Of a stretch of DNA of 64,000 bases, positions 26,455-35,830 are shown in pieces. The notes under the pieces are model-generated. The model was not told where the DNA came from. It did not search any database and saw only the letters and a list, made by a program, of their open reading frames with translations. Source of the stretch: G963662905 sp963676725 (GTDB lineage: Bacteria; Bacteroidota; Bacteroidia; Bacteroidales; WRLA01); assembly GCA_963676725.1 (NCBI GenBank), contig OY781463.1, forward strand, positions 2,232,001-2,296,000, given 5' to 3'. Each line of letters opens with the position of its first letter. The stretch's first letter is position 1. A program made the translations under genes and the position numbers.

Positions 26455-27828
26455 ATGAACATACATTTTATAGCAATTGGAGGAAGCGCCATGCACAATC
26501 TGGCCATTGCCCTCCATCAAAAAGACTACAATGTGAGCGGTTCTGATGATGAAATCTTTGAACCATCGCGCTCACGCCTTCAAAACTACGGACTACTTCC
26601 CGAAAAATACGGATGGTTTCCCGAAAAAATCCATAGCAATCTTGATGCGGTTATTCTGGGAATGCATGCCCGTCTGGATAATCCTGAATTAATCAGGGCC
26701 AAAGAACTAGGCATAAAGATATTTTCGTATCCGGAATACCTGTACGAACAATCGAAGGATAAAAAACGTATTGTAATTGGCGGAAGCCATGGAAAAACAA
26801 CCATCACAGCCATGATTATGCATGTGCTGCAGAAAGCAGGACTCGATTTCGATTTTATGGTTGGGGCAAAACTTGAAGGCTTTGATGTGATGGTTAAACT
26901 CACTAAAGAAGCACCCATAATGCTCTTTGAAGGCGATGAATACCTTACTTCCCCTATAGACCGAAGGCCCAAATTCCATTTATATCACCCTCATATTGCG
27001 GTAATTAGCGGCATCGCCTGGGATCATATCAATGTTTTTCCCACTTTTGATAATTATGTAGATCAATTCCGCATTTTTACTGATCTCATTAAGGAAAACG
27101 GTACACTCATTTATCCTGATAATGACGAAGAAACTGTAAAACTCGCTGAAAAGGCTCGTCCGGATATTCACAAAAAAGCCTATGGCATTCCCTCCCATCG
27201 GATCGAAAATGGCATCAGCATCATAAAAGATCATGGAAAGGAATACCCCTTAAATGTTTTTGGGGATCATAACCTACTCAATATGAATGCGGCACGTTTT
27301 GTTTGCGAAGCCATCGGCATCAATTCAGAGGACTTTTTTGAGGCGATACAAAGCTTTGGAGGTGCAGCAAACCGTTTGGAGAAAATTGCTGCAAACACCA
27401 AATGTACAGTATTTAAAGACTTTGCGCATTCTCCTTCAAAATTACGCGCGACACTCAATGCAGTTAGGCAGCAATTTCCTGACAGAAAGCTTATTGCCTG
27501 TATGGAACTACACACATTCAGCAGTTTAAGTGGTAATTTTTTATCGCATTATAAAGAAAGCATGCTAGCAGCCGATATTGCTGCTGTATATTTCAATCCA
27601 CATGCTTTGGCTCATAAAAAACTGGCTGAAATTACAGCTGAGGACATTCGTCAAGGATTTGATCAGCAAAATTTGAATGTATTCAGCAACTCTGAAGAGT
27701 TACAAGAATTCCTTTTAGATCAGCCAAAAAGCAATACAGTCATTCTTTTAATGAGTAGTGGCAATTATAATGGGATGAATCTTCAGGAATTTGCCCGGCA
27801 ATTGCTTCAGGACGAAAACAAATTATAA
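26455..27828 (+). CDS. mpl: UDP-N-acetylmuramate:L-Ala-gamma-D-Glu-meso-DAP ligase (Mpl)
   Basis: 457 residues from the ATG at 26455; longer in-frame starts would overlap the preceding membrane-protein gene. Mur-ligase features: N-terminal HFIAIGGSAMHNLA, ATP loop GGSHGKTTITAM, LFEGDEYLTS, AWDHINVFPTFDNY, NMNAARF and DFAHSPSKLRATL. Recycles the murein tripeptide into peptidoglycan synthesis in the cytoplasm. Confidence 0.94.
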   Translation: MNIHFIAIGGSAMHNLAIALHQKDYNVSGSDDEIFEPSRSRLQNYGLLPEKYGWFPEKIHSNLDAVILGMHARLDNPELIRAKELGIKIFSYPEYLYEQSKDKKRIVIGGSHGKTTITAMIMHVLQKAGLDFDFMVGAKLEGFDVMVKLTKEAPIMLFEGDEYLTSPIDRRPKFHLYHPHIAVISGIAWDHINVFPTFDNYVDQFRIFTDLIKENGTLIYPDNDEETVKLAEKARPDIHKKAYGIPSHRIENGISIIKDHGKEYPLNVFGDHNLLNMNAARFVCEAIGINSEDFFEAIQSFGGAANRLEKIAANTKCTVFKDFAHSPSKLRATLNAVRQQFPDRKLIACMELHTFSSLSGNFLSHYKESMLAADIAAVYFNPHALAHKKLAEITAEDIRQGFDQQNLNVFSNSEELQEFLLDQPKSNTVILLMSSGNYNGMNLQEFARQLLQDENKL

Positions 27829-27887
27829 ATAAACCAAAAACATAAGGTCGATTGAAGCATCAAACAAGCTTGATAAACAATAAAGAC

Positions 27888-29426
27888 ATGAAAAAGACAC
27901 AAAAATTACTCATCGGATTATTTCTACTGATCATTCCGTTTTCATTATTTGCGCAAAACGAAACAGAAGCACTTGAGGCAAAACTCGAAGCATTGGACGC
28001 TTATTATGCCAAAGCTCTAGCGGATTGGGACGTTCCGGGTATGGCCGTTGCCATTGTGAAAAACGATACAATTGTGTTCGCTGAAGGCTATGGTTTATGC
28101 GACATCAATAAAAAAGAAAAGGTAGATGACAATAGTCTTTTTGCTATTGCTTCCAATACGAAAGCCTATACTTCAGCTGCTTTAGGCCTACTTGTGGATG
28201 AAGGCCGCATTGACTGGGACGACCGTGTTCAGGAATATATTCCTTGGTTTCAGCTCTACGATCCTTGGGTAAGCGCACATATGACCATACGCGATTTATT
28301 GACACATCGCAGTGGTTTAAAAACCTTTGCCGGTGATTTACTTTGGTACGGATCCAATTACGACCGTAATGAAGTAATCAGAAGAGCGCGTTATCTTGAG
28401 CCAACTTATGATTTTCGTACCAAATTTGGATACAGTAATATTATGTACCTTACTGCCGGTCAAATTATAGAAGCAGTAACAGACACAACATGGGACGATT
28501 TTCTCAAATATCGCTTTTTTGAACCACTCAATATGAAGCGCACCATCACCACTACGGAAAAATTAGGTGATTTTGACAATATTGCAATGCCACATACCGA
28601 AGTGGATGATCGCACGATTACGATTGACTATTTGAATTGGGACAATATTGCGCCTGCGGGGGCAATTATTTCATCCGTTCATGATGTTGCGCAATGGATT
28701 CGTTTGCAATTAAATCATGGAATTTATGAAAACGATACAATTTTTAGCGCACAGATGCAGCATGAAATGTGGACACCGGTAACAAGCCTGCCCATTAGTC
28801 GTGGAGCAGCAAGCCTTTGGCCATCAACACACCTAAAAGGATACGCCCTTGGCTGGCAGGTTTATGATTATCATGGCAAAAAAATTGTAACCCATAATGG
28901 TGGTTATGACGGTATGATTTCACAAACTGTTTTAATCCCGGAATTAAATATAGGCTTTGTAATTCTGACAAATAAAAACTCCAGTATGTATTATCCACTC
29001 CAATACAAAACTATGGATGTACTGCTGGATGGTGGCGATACAGATTGGAGCGAAATGTTTCTTGGATGGCAGAACAGAGGAGAAAATGATGATGAAAACA
29101 CTCAGGACAGCAGCATTAGTATTCCGGCCAGCCTGCCTTTGGAAGCCTATACAGGAACCTATGGTGGAGACATTTATGGCAATGCAGAAGTAAGCTTAAA
29201 AGACGGGAACTTACGGATTGATTTAATTCCCACCCCGGGATTTGCATCTGAGCTCAAGCATAAAAACTGCAATGCTTTTGAGATTAAAATGGAAGGCTTC
29301 CCTTCATTACCAGGCGGCATTGTAAACTTTCTTATTGATGCTGAAGGAAATGCGAATGAACTAATCATCGACATTCCAAACCCGGATTTTGATTTTACAG
29401 AACTTGAATTTAAACGCAAAAAATAA
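27888..29426 (+). CDS. Secreted serine hydrolase (beta-lactamase/PBP class C) with C-terminal lipocalin-like domain
   Basis: 512 residues from the ATG at 27888, which starts a clean signal peptide (KKTQKLLIGLFLLIIPFSLFAQ). Active-site S89xxK92 (AIASNTKAY), Y182-S-N (FGYSNIMYL), and HNGG near residue 340 (third motif). The last ~100 residues (YTGTYGGDIYGNAEVSLKDG) resemble the DUF3471-type beta-barrel domain often attached to these enzymes. Likely a periplasmic esterase or D-aminopeptidase; the substrate is unknown. Confidence 0.9.
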   Translation: MKKTQKLLIGLFLLIIPFSLFAQNETEALEAKLEALDAYYAKALADWDVPGMAVAIVKNDTIVFAEGYGLCDINKKEKVDDNSLFAIASNTKAYTSAALGLLVDEGRIDWDDRVQEYIPWFQLYDPWVSAHMTIRDLLTHRSGLKTFAGDLLWYGSNYDRNEVIRRARYLEPTYDFRTKFGYSNIMYLTAGQIIEAVTDTTWDDFLKYRFFEPLNMKRTITTTEKLGDFDNIAMPHTEVDDRTITIDYLNWDNIAPAGAIISSVHDVAQWIRLQLNHGIYENDTIFSAQMQHEMWTPVTSLPISRGAASLWPSTHLKGYALGWQVYDYHGKKIVTHNGGYDGMISQTVLIPELNIGFVILTNKNSSMYYPLQYKTMDVLLDGGDTDWSEMFLGWQNRGENDDENTQDSSISIPASLPLEAYTGTYGGDIYGNAEVSLKDGNLRIDLIPTPGFASELKHKNCNAFEIKMEGFPSLPGGIVNFLIDAEGNANELIIDIPNPDFDFTELEFKRKK

Positions 29427-29475
29427 AAACAGCAAGAGCTACATCTGACGATGACATCAATTGCACTATTTTTCC

Positions 29476-29483
29476 TATATTTG
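29476..29483 (+). promoter_or_regulatory. Putative -7 element for the hybrid kinase
   Basis: TATATTTG, 58 bases before the ATG at 29541. Confidence 0.4.
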
Positions 29484-29540
29484 GTAATAAATAAAATAGA
29501 GAACCAAAAGCTCCATCATTGATTCCCTAAACTGAAATAA

Positions 29541-32500
29541 ATGAATCAGAATTCAGAATCCAGTGCCCACTATTCGATGAATAAGCATGAAGTCAAAGGG
29601 GAACCAAAAGGCTTTCCTAAAGATATGGAAATCTGCATTGACGAATATGATTGGATCATAAGCATGAATGCAGAAGCATCCTTATTTTTTCAGTTCAGGC
29701 CCGAGGAGAATAAAAAATGCAAGATTAGTGAATTAGCAGCAAATCCTGACGAAAAGCTGGCCCTAATCGATGCGTTGCAAAATCTGGACACCAAAGATGA
29801 GAGCATTTTTCAAAGAGAGGATCAGTATTTCAGGTTACGAAAGTTTAGCGAACAAGAGCAGGCAAAAAATTTTACGTATTATGTGTTTCGTGAAGCAGGT
29901 GAAGAACTCAGACGAAACGAAAAAAACAAACGACTTCTGGCAGAGCTGCAAATAAAGCTTACCGGAACAAGCCGTGGCTTCTGGGAATGGGATTTTCGCA
30001 ATAATTATTTACATTTCAGTGCAGAATATTATGAAATGCTCTCCTTCAATCCTGAAGACTTTTCCGCAACCTACGAAAACTGGCTTCAGCTGATACATCC
30101 TGAAGATCAAGAAGCCGCGAATGAACGTGCCCAAGCCTGGCTCAAGCACAAAAAAGAAGAATATAAAAACGAATTCCGACTTAAAACTGCTAATGGAAAG
30201 TGGATATGGATAAAAGCCAGAGGACATGTTGTTGCCCACGACAACAAGGGTAATGCCCTTAGAATGGTAGGTTCACATGAAATTATTGATAAAGAAAAAA
30301 AAGCAGAACTCGCCCTAAAAAAAAGTGAAGAACGCTATGCTGATTTATTTTATAATCAGCCTATTGCTCTATGGGAAGAAGATTTCTCCGACGTCAATGA
30401 AATGATAACTGAGCTGATCAACGAAGGTCACAAAATCAATGAAGAATATCTTTATGCAAAGCCTGATTTAGTTCAAGAACTTGCTTATAAAATCAAAATA
30501 ATCAGATCAAATAAGCGCGCACAAGAGCAGGAGAATTACTCTATGGGTGCACAAACATTAATAAATACGCTACTTGAACTGATCCCACAGGTTTTAGTAC
30601 GACAACTTCTTGCTATTGCCCGAAAAGAAAAAAACTTCCAAATGGAATATTCGAGCCCGGGCAAGCAAAATGAGATGCTTACATACATCTTAAATTGGTC
30701 TGTATTACCTGCTTATGAGCAAAATTATTCGAGGGTATTGATTTCATGCACCGATATCACACAAAATATAAAACTGGCCAAAAAACTGAAAGATAGCCAA
30801 GAGCGGATGCAAGCTGCCGTGGAAGGCTCCAATGATGGGCTTTGGGATTGGGATTTACAGACAAATACGGCATTCCATTCCGAGCGTTTTGCCCGCATGC
30901 TTGGCTATGAACCGCATGAACTACCGTATACAGTTGAAGCCTGGAACCAACTTCTCCATCCTGACGACATTAAAATGGCCTATCAGGAAGTAGACAATTA
31001 TTTGAGTGGACGCACCGCTTCGTATGAATCTGTTTTCCGAATGAAAGCGAAGGATGGAAGCTATAAGTGGATCAAAGGTAGAGGAAAATTCCTAGCCGAT
31101 GACGAAGGAAAGCCGAAACGTTTTATTGGTTTCAATACAGATATTACGCAAGAGGTATTATCAAAAAACGCACTTTCTGCCAGCGAACATCTTTTAAAAA
31201 CAACCATCAATAGTATTAATAATCTGATTATTTACCTCTCACCTGATTTTCGCATACAACTCGCCAATACAGCAGCAGCAAAAATCATGGGGGTAAGACC
31301 CGAACGATTTCAGGGAAGCCTTTGTTATGAGCTATTTTACGGACGAACAAGTCCTTGCGAACATTGCCCCGTAGAAATGGCCATGAAACAACAAAATCCG
31401 ATTGCACAGCAAAAAATCAGGCCGGACGGAAAAATCCTGAATAGAACTATTTATCCCGTAATCCGTGATGGACAGCTTCATGGTAATGTAGTGATTGCAG
31501 AAGATATAAGCGATGAGGTAAAAATACAGGAAGATTTACTCCGGGCAAAGATAAAAGCAGAGGAAAACGAAGCAAAATTAAAGCTCCTCTATCATAATAT
31601 GCCCAACGGCAGTGTTCAGGTAAACAGAGACTATATTATTGAAAGCGTAAACGAAGTAACCTGCAGTATAACAGGATATAAGAAAGAGGAACTGATCGGG
31701 AAACCCTGCGGTATCATTTGTCCGAAAGGCCCCCACAAATGCCCTATATTTGATATGGGGAAATCCAAAATTGATAATGATGAAACATTTATCAAATCCA
31801 AGGATGGAAGGCTCATCCCGATCCTAAAAAGTTGTCGCCGTTTTCAATTGCATGATACGGATATTATTATTGAAAACTTTCAGGACATCACGCAGCTGCG
31901 TAAAATGGAAAAAGATTTGGTTGAGGCTAAGGATAAAGCTGAAGAAAGTGACCGCCTGAAATCGGCTTTTCTAGCAAATATGAGCCACGAAATACGCACA
32001 CCCATGAATGGCATCATGGGGTTCGCTGAGCTCCTGAGGGAACACAAACTCACAATCGAAGAAAAATCCACCTATCTCAATATTATTGAAAAAAATGGAA
32101 AAAGAATGCTGGATATTATTGGTGATCTGATCGATATCTCCCGCATTGAAGCAGGTATTACAGAAGTACATAAAGAAATCACAAATATACCCGAACTTAT
32201 AAAAGAATGCTGCCAATTCTTTCAGCCCGAAGCCCAAAGCCTTGGTTTAATGCTTTCTGTAAAAAACAATCATCAGGAAATCAGTATTATTACCGATCGA
32301 ATGAAGCTGCATCAAATCCTTGCCAATTTGGTTAAAAATGCCATTAAATACACAAAACAAGGTTCTATTGAAATCGGGTATTATACGAAAGCGGACAGAG
32401 TACATTTTTACGTAAAAGACAGCGGCATCGGAATACCGAAATCATTACAAGAAAAAATATTTGAACGCTTCAGGCAGGCAGAAATGGATCTCGCCCGCGA

Positions 32501-33050
32501 ATACGAAGGCGCCGGACTCGGCCTTAGTATTTGTAAAGCATATGTAGAAATGCTTGGGGGCAGCATTCAGGTAAAATCAGAACCCGGAAAAGGCAGTTGT
32601 TTCAGTTTTCATATCCACAACTCTTCGATACATGGGGAAATCGACGATAAGTCTGTAATTGAAACAGAACCAAAACAAGAGTATACAATTAATTCAGAAA
32701 TCCTTATTGCAGAAGATGACGAAGATGCATTCTTTCTCATCGAACAATTTCTGTCGAAAAGAGGAATTATTTGCCATCACGCGAGAAATGGAAGGGATGC
32801 TGTTGCAATGGCATCAGCAAATAATAAGTACAAAATCGTTTTGATGGATATAAAAATGCCATTTATGGATGGCTACGAAGCAACACGACAAATCAAGAAA
32901 ATCCGTCCGGATTTAAAAATATTCGTCCAAACAGCTTTTGCTGCTCCAGGCGACAGACAAAACGCCATAAAAGCCGGTTGTGACGGTTTTATCACAAAAC
33001 CACTTAATCTTGACAAACTATTCACCCTAATTGCGAAAAATCATGAATAA
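29541..33050 (+). CDS. Hybrid sensor histidine kinase with multiple PAS domains
   Basis: 1169 residues, no membrane segment, so a cytoplasmic sensor. Order: a divergent N-terminal PAS-like region (30-120), PAS (140-252), another divergent sensor segment (260-410), PAS (420-540), cysteine-bearing PAS (548-662; C595, C606, C609), second cysteine-bearing PAS (676-790; C723, C727, C734), HisKA with H816 (NMSHEIRTPMNG), HATPase with N933, DSGIG (960) and GAGLGLS (990), and a receiver with D1103, T1131 and K1153. The two cysteine PAS domains may bind a metal or cluster or sense redox. No DNA-binding response regulator is adjacent; the receiver-only protein at 4.2 kb is a possible partner. Confidence 0.93.
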   Translation: MNQNSESSAHYSMNKHEVKGEPKGFPKDMEICIDEYDWIISMNAEASLFFQFRPEENKKCKISELAANPDEKLALIDALQNLDTKDESIFQREDQYFRLRKFSEQEQAKNFTYYVFREAGEELRRNEKNKRLLAELQIKLTGTSRGFWEWDFRNNYLHFSAEYYEMLSFNPEDFSATYENWLQLIHPEDQEAANERAQAWLKHKKEEYKNEFRLKTANGKWIWIKARGHVVAHDNKGNALRMVGSHEIIDKEKKAELALKKSEERYADLFYNQPIALWEEDFSDVNEMITELINEGHKINEEYLYAKPDLVQELAYKIKIIRSNKRAQEQENYSMGAQTLINTLLELIPQVLVRQLLAIARKEKNFQMEYSSPGKQNEMLTYILNWSVLPAYEQNYSRVLISCTDITQNIKLAKKLKDSQERMQAAVEGSNDGLWDWDLQTNTAFHSERFARMLGYEPHELPYTVEAWNQLLHPDDIKMAYQEVDNYLSGRTASYESVFRMKAKDGSYKWIKGRGKFLADDEGKPKRFIGFNTDITQEVLSKNALSASEHLLKTTINSINNLIIYLSPDFRIQLANTAAAKIMGVRPERFQGSLCYELFYGRTSPCEHCPVEMAMKQQNPIAQQKIRPDGKILNRTIYPVIRDGQLHGNVVIAEDISDEVKIQEDLLRAKIKAEENEAKLKLLYHNMPNGSVQVNRDYIIESVNEVTCSITGYKKEELIGKPCGIICPKGPHKCPIFDMGKSKIDNDETFIKSKDGRLIPILKSCRRFQLHDTDIIIENFQDITQLRKMEKDLVEAKDKAEESDRLKSAFLANMSHEIRTPMNGIMGFAELLREHKLTIEEKSTYLNIIEKNGKRMLDIIGDLIDISRIEAGITEVHKEITNIPELIKECCQFFQPEAQSLGLMLSVKNNHQEISIITDRMKLHQILANLVKNAIKYTKQGSIEIGYYTKADRVHFYVKDSGIGIPKSLQEKIFERFRQAEMDLAREYEGAGLGLSICKAYVEMLGGSIQVKSEPGKGSCFSFHIHNSSIHGEIDDKSVIETEPKQEYTINSEILIAEDDEDAFFLIEQFLSKRGIICHHARNGRDAVAMASANNKYKIVLMDIKMPFMDGYEATRQIKKIRPDLKIFVQTAFAAPGDRQNAIKAGCDGFITKPLNLDKLFTLIAKNHE

Positions 33051-34266
33051 AAGGATCCTTAATATTTTGAAACATCTGTTTATCATTATTTTAGGAGGAA
33101 TGATCACTGCTTGTGCCCATCAAAGCCAGGAAGAAATTGCTGCAGAAATACATAAAAAGGCATTATGTCTGGATTCACATACAGATACACCTTTGCGTTT
33201 TACACGCTCCGATTTCGATGTTTCCCAAAGACATGATGTAAAGGAAAGTCGTTCTTGTCTCGACATCCCGCGGATGCAGGAAGGAGGCCTCGATGCTGTT
33301 TTCCTTGCAGCATTTATTAGTCAGGGAGAACGAACCGAAGAGGGAAACGAACAAGCCATTGAACGCGTACATCAGATCATCGATTCGATTCATTCCGTAG
33401 CACAAAAAAATCATGAAACTGCCGGTCTGGCCATCTGTCCTGATGATGCATATTCTCTTGAAAAACAAGGAAAAAGAGCATTTTTTATTGGCATTGAAAA
33501 TGGCTACGGGCTAGGCGATCAGCTCGACTTAATAGAGGAATATTACAATAAAGGGGTGCGCTATATCACGCTTTGCCATACGAAAAACAATGATATTTGC
33601 GACTCCTCCACCGACACCACAGAATGGAACGGATTGAGCAGTTTTGGTGAAGATGTTGTTCGGGAAATGAATCGCCTGGGCATTATGGTGGATGTTAGTC
33701 ATATCTCAGATTCAAGCTTTTATGATGTCCTTCAGCTGAGCAAAGTGCCTGTAATTGCCTCACATTCCAATGCACGCTCTCTATGCAATAACCCACGAAA
33801 CCTTACGGATGATATGCTGCGTGCGCTTTCAAAAAATGATGGTGTAATTCAGGTTTGCCTGCTGAGTGCGTATGTTAAAGAGCCCACCCCCTACCCTGAA
33901 CGCGACAGTGCATTAAAGGCTGTGCGCAGTAAATTTGGCGAATGGGACAGCCTTACGGCAGAAGAACAAAACCAATTGCGTACAGAATATTATGCCACTG
34001 CAGATAAATATCCTGTTCAAAAAGCTACAGTGAGCGATCTTGTTGACCATATTGATCATATAGTCGAAATTGCCGGCATTGATCATGTTGGTATTGGCTC
34101 CGATTTTGATGGCGGCGGAGGTTTGGAGGATTGCCCCGATGTAAGTAAAATGGGACTGATTACTTTGGAACTTGTGAAAAGGGGCTATTCAGAAGAAGAG
34201 ATTATTAAAATTTGGGGAGGTAATTTTATGCGGGTTTTTGGGGAAGTAGAAGCAACAAAGGGATAA
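33043..34266 (+). CDS. Membrane dipeptidase (peptidase M19) lipoprotein
   Basis: 407 residues from the ATG at 33043, overlapping the kinase stop by 8 bases, so translation is probably coupled. Lipoprotein signal HLFIIILGGMITAC. M19 features: metal ligands in LDSHTDTP (HxD), GIENGYG (Glu), DVSHISDSSFYDVL and ASHSNARSLCNNPRNLTDD, and the closing GIDHVGIGSDFDGG. Zinc dipeptidases of this family (renal dipeptidase type) cleave dipeptides; here probably in the periplasm. Confidence 0.93.
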   Translation: MNKRILNILKHLFIIILGGMITACAHQSQEEIAAEIHKKALCLDSHTDTPLRFTRSDFDVSQRHDVKESRSCLDIPRMQEGGLDAVFLAAFISQGERTEEGNEQAIERVHQIIDSIHSVAQKNHETAGLAICPDDAYSLEKQGKRAFFIGIENGYGLGDQLDLIEEYYNKGVRYITLCHTKNNDICDSSTDTTEWNGLSSFGEDVVREMNRLGIMVDVSHISDSSFYDVLQLSKVPVIASHSNARSLCNNPRNLTDDMLRALSKNDGVIQVCLLSAYVKEPTPYPERDSALKAVRSKFGEWDSLTAEEQNQLRTEYYATADKYPVQKATVSDLVDHIDHIVEIAGIDHVGIGSDFDGGGGLEDCPDVSKMGLITLELVKRGYSEEEIIKIWGGNFMRVFGEVEATKG

Positions 34267-34605
34267 AACAAAAGCGGAGAATTGGATGGAGGAATTTCTA
34301 TTATTTCATTACTAGTGATGCGTTGAAACTCTCGTCAGAAAATGTGTGTATTGTTCTTTGACATTTCTACGGATTTGAGTTAATATAGCCATATGAACAT
34401 TTCTCTATTTCCTTAATTTATTCGTATAACATCATTTATCAAGTACTTGTCTATTAAGTAGTTGTAGCTAGTAGACTAAAATATGTCTCTTGACTTCATG
34501 ATTTTAGGCTTTGAACGCACAAAACTAAGATTCATTTCAAATCCCAAAATACAAAAACACTTGTAATCTATTGATTTAATGAAATATAGAGTCAAATAAA
34601 AAATA
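34267..34605. other. AT-rich gap at the left edge of the cassette array
   Basis: No gene. From 34311 it is occupied by the 311-bp element bounded by 14-bp inverted repeats; the first 44 bases are the 3' flank of the dipeptidase gene. Confidence 0.6.
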
Positions 34606-34621
34606 TTAACGCATCACTAGT
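34311..34621. mobile_element. MITE-like element with 14-bp perfect terminal inverted repeats
   Basis: ACTAGTGATGCGTT at 34311-34324 and its exact reverse complement at 34608-34621 enclose 283 bases without coding capacity. The outer ACTAGT is itself a palindrome and could be a target duplication, leaving GATGCGTT as the true terminal repeat. The right end coincides with the truncated 3' end of the DUF1016 gene, so insertion or deletion there probably broke that gene. Confidence 0.5.
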
Positions 34622-35358
34622 AAAATCCTATTGTAAAAAACCAAGTCAACCCGAAAATGCTTATCGTCAAATGAAAATCGAACTTGTCTGCCAACAAAAG
34701 TGTAACCTTTACCTAATTCTAGTAAAAAATGCTCAAGCTTATCAATTATCTTTTGCTCAAATTTACTCTCTGAATATTTTAAACTCTCAGGAAGCCCAAT
34801 GAATTCAAGAATGTATGGATCATTTAATGAGTCTTTTGCCGTCTCAATAATTTGTCCTTTTTCTGCAAGTTTTTGAATGCCAGATTTGCCACGACTTAAT
34901 GCAAGTCTTTCATAAAGAGCAGAATCAAATTGTCGTTGTAATTCTCTTAAACTCCAATTATTTTCGAATGCTTCTATTTCATAAAACTTTCGTTCATTTT
35001 CATTGTCTATTCGCATTAATTTTAAATAGTGAGACCAACTTAAATTGAAAACGGCAGACACTGTCTGCGTTTTTGAATAAACAAGGAAAAATTGTCTCAT
35101 CTGCTCTAAATTCCTTCTGGAGAATCCTTTGCCAAATTCGTTTGTTAGTTTTTTAGAAAGTTCAATCAGCACCTGTTTGCCATATTCAGCTCTAATATTT
35201 CCATTTTGTTCTTCTTCAACAATCATTCGTCCAATTTCAAAATATGTCTGGACCATTGTTTTGTTAACAGTCTGAACAACTGATTTTCTAGCCTCAACTA
35301 ATAACTTTGCAATTTTATCGAAAAATTTATCTGAATCAGTTTTTCTTATTTTATTCAT
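34606..35358 (-). CDS. DUF1016/YhcG-type PDDEXK nuclease, 3'-truncated
   Basis: 250 residues. The N-terminal region matches the DUF1016 (YhcG) start: FDKIAKLLVEARKSVVQTVNKTM, YFEIGRMIVEEEQNG, YGKQVLIELS, GFSRRNLEQMRQFF, LSWSHYLKLMRI. The C-terminal PDDEXK nuclease begins (FVGRQVRFSFDDKHFRVDLVFYNR) but stops after ILLVMR, before the DxK-type catalytic strand and the ~90 residues that normally follow. It is therefore probably catalytically dead. The cut coincides with the inverted-repeat element at 34608-34621. A promoter-like TTTG-21-TAACTTTG is present just upstream (-7 at 35381-35388), besides the one in repeat copy 1. Confidence 0.82.
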   Translation of the reverse strand: MNKIRKTDSDKFFDKIAKLLVEARKSVVQTVNKTMVQTYFEIGRMIVEEEQNGNIRAEYGKQVLIELSKKLTNEFGKGFSRRNLEQMRQFFLVYSKTQTVSAVFNLSWSHYLKLMRIDNENERKFYEIEAFENNWSLRELQRQFDSALYERLALSRGKSGIQKLAEKGQIIETAKDSLNDPYILEFIGLPESLKYSESKFEQKIIDKLEHFLLELGKGYTFVGRQVRFSFDDKHFRVDLVFYNRILLVMR

Positions 35359-35435
35359 TTCAAAAATTGTTTGATAGTAGCAAAGTTAAATTTTAATATC
35401 ATAATGGCACAAAAGCCATTTTTACAATAAGCGTT

Positions 35436-35821
35436 AACTACTGTGTATAAGACACCCCTATTACCAATACATCCGCTTTGTACAATACAGGAGCTCCTAT
35501 AACACAGATCCGATCAACAAAACAGCTTATTGGGGTTTGAGGGTTCATTTTTATTATCGTTTTTTGCACAACAAATTTAATTAATCTAATGTGAATCACA
35601 AATATATTTTTTAAAGCAAGAAGTTCTTATCTATGGATGCAAAACCCGCCAAACGCTGTCGCAAGATGGCAATATTCCCGACAATGGCCGTTTTGTAGAA
35701 AAAACACGGAAAATTGATTCCTCAGTATATAGTGTACAACGGTTTCCCCGAAGCTCTCGGGACAGGCGTTCAACACAAAGCACATATTCCGGCTCAGGCC
35801 GGAAAACGATGCTTAATTGTT
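35436..35821 (-). repeat. Array repeat, copy 1
   Basis: 386 bp from AACTACTGTGTATAAG to CTTAATTGTT. Near-identical to copies at 37366, 38470 and 39972. Contains, read leftward, two small hairpins (35787-35804 TTCCGGC-TCAG-GCCGGAA; 35747-35761 CCCGA/TCGGG), then the promoter and a short leader ORF. Rightward frames inside it (starting MDAKPAKRC) are interrupted in different copies and are not genes. Confidence 0.85.
35572..35602 (-). promoter_or_regulatory. Promoter in repeat copy 1, toward the DUF1016 gene
   Basis: Read leftward: -33 TTTG (35602-35599), 19-base spacer, -7 TAAATTTG (35579-35572). Matches the Bacteroidota consensus TTTG-N19-TAnnTTTG. Confidence 0.7.
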
Positions 35822-35830
35822 GGCAAATCG

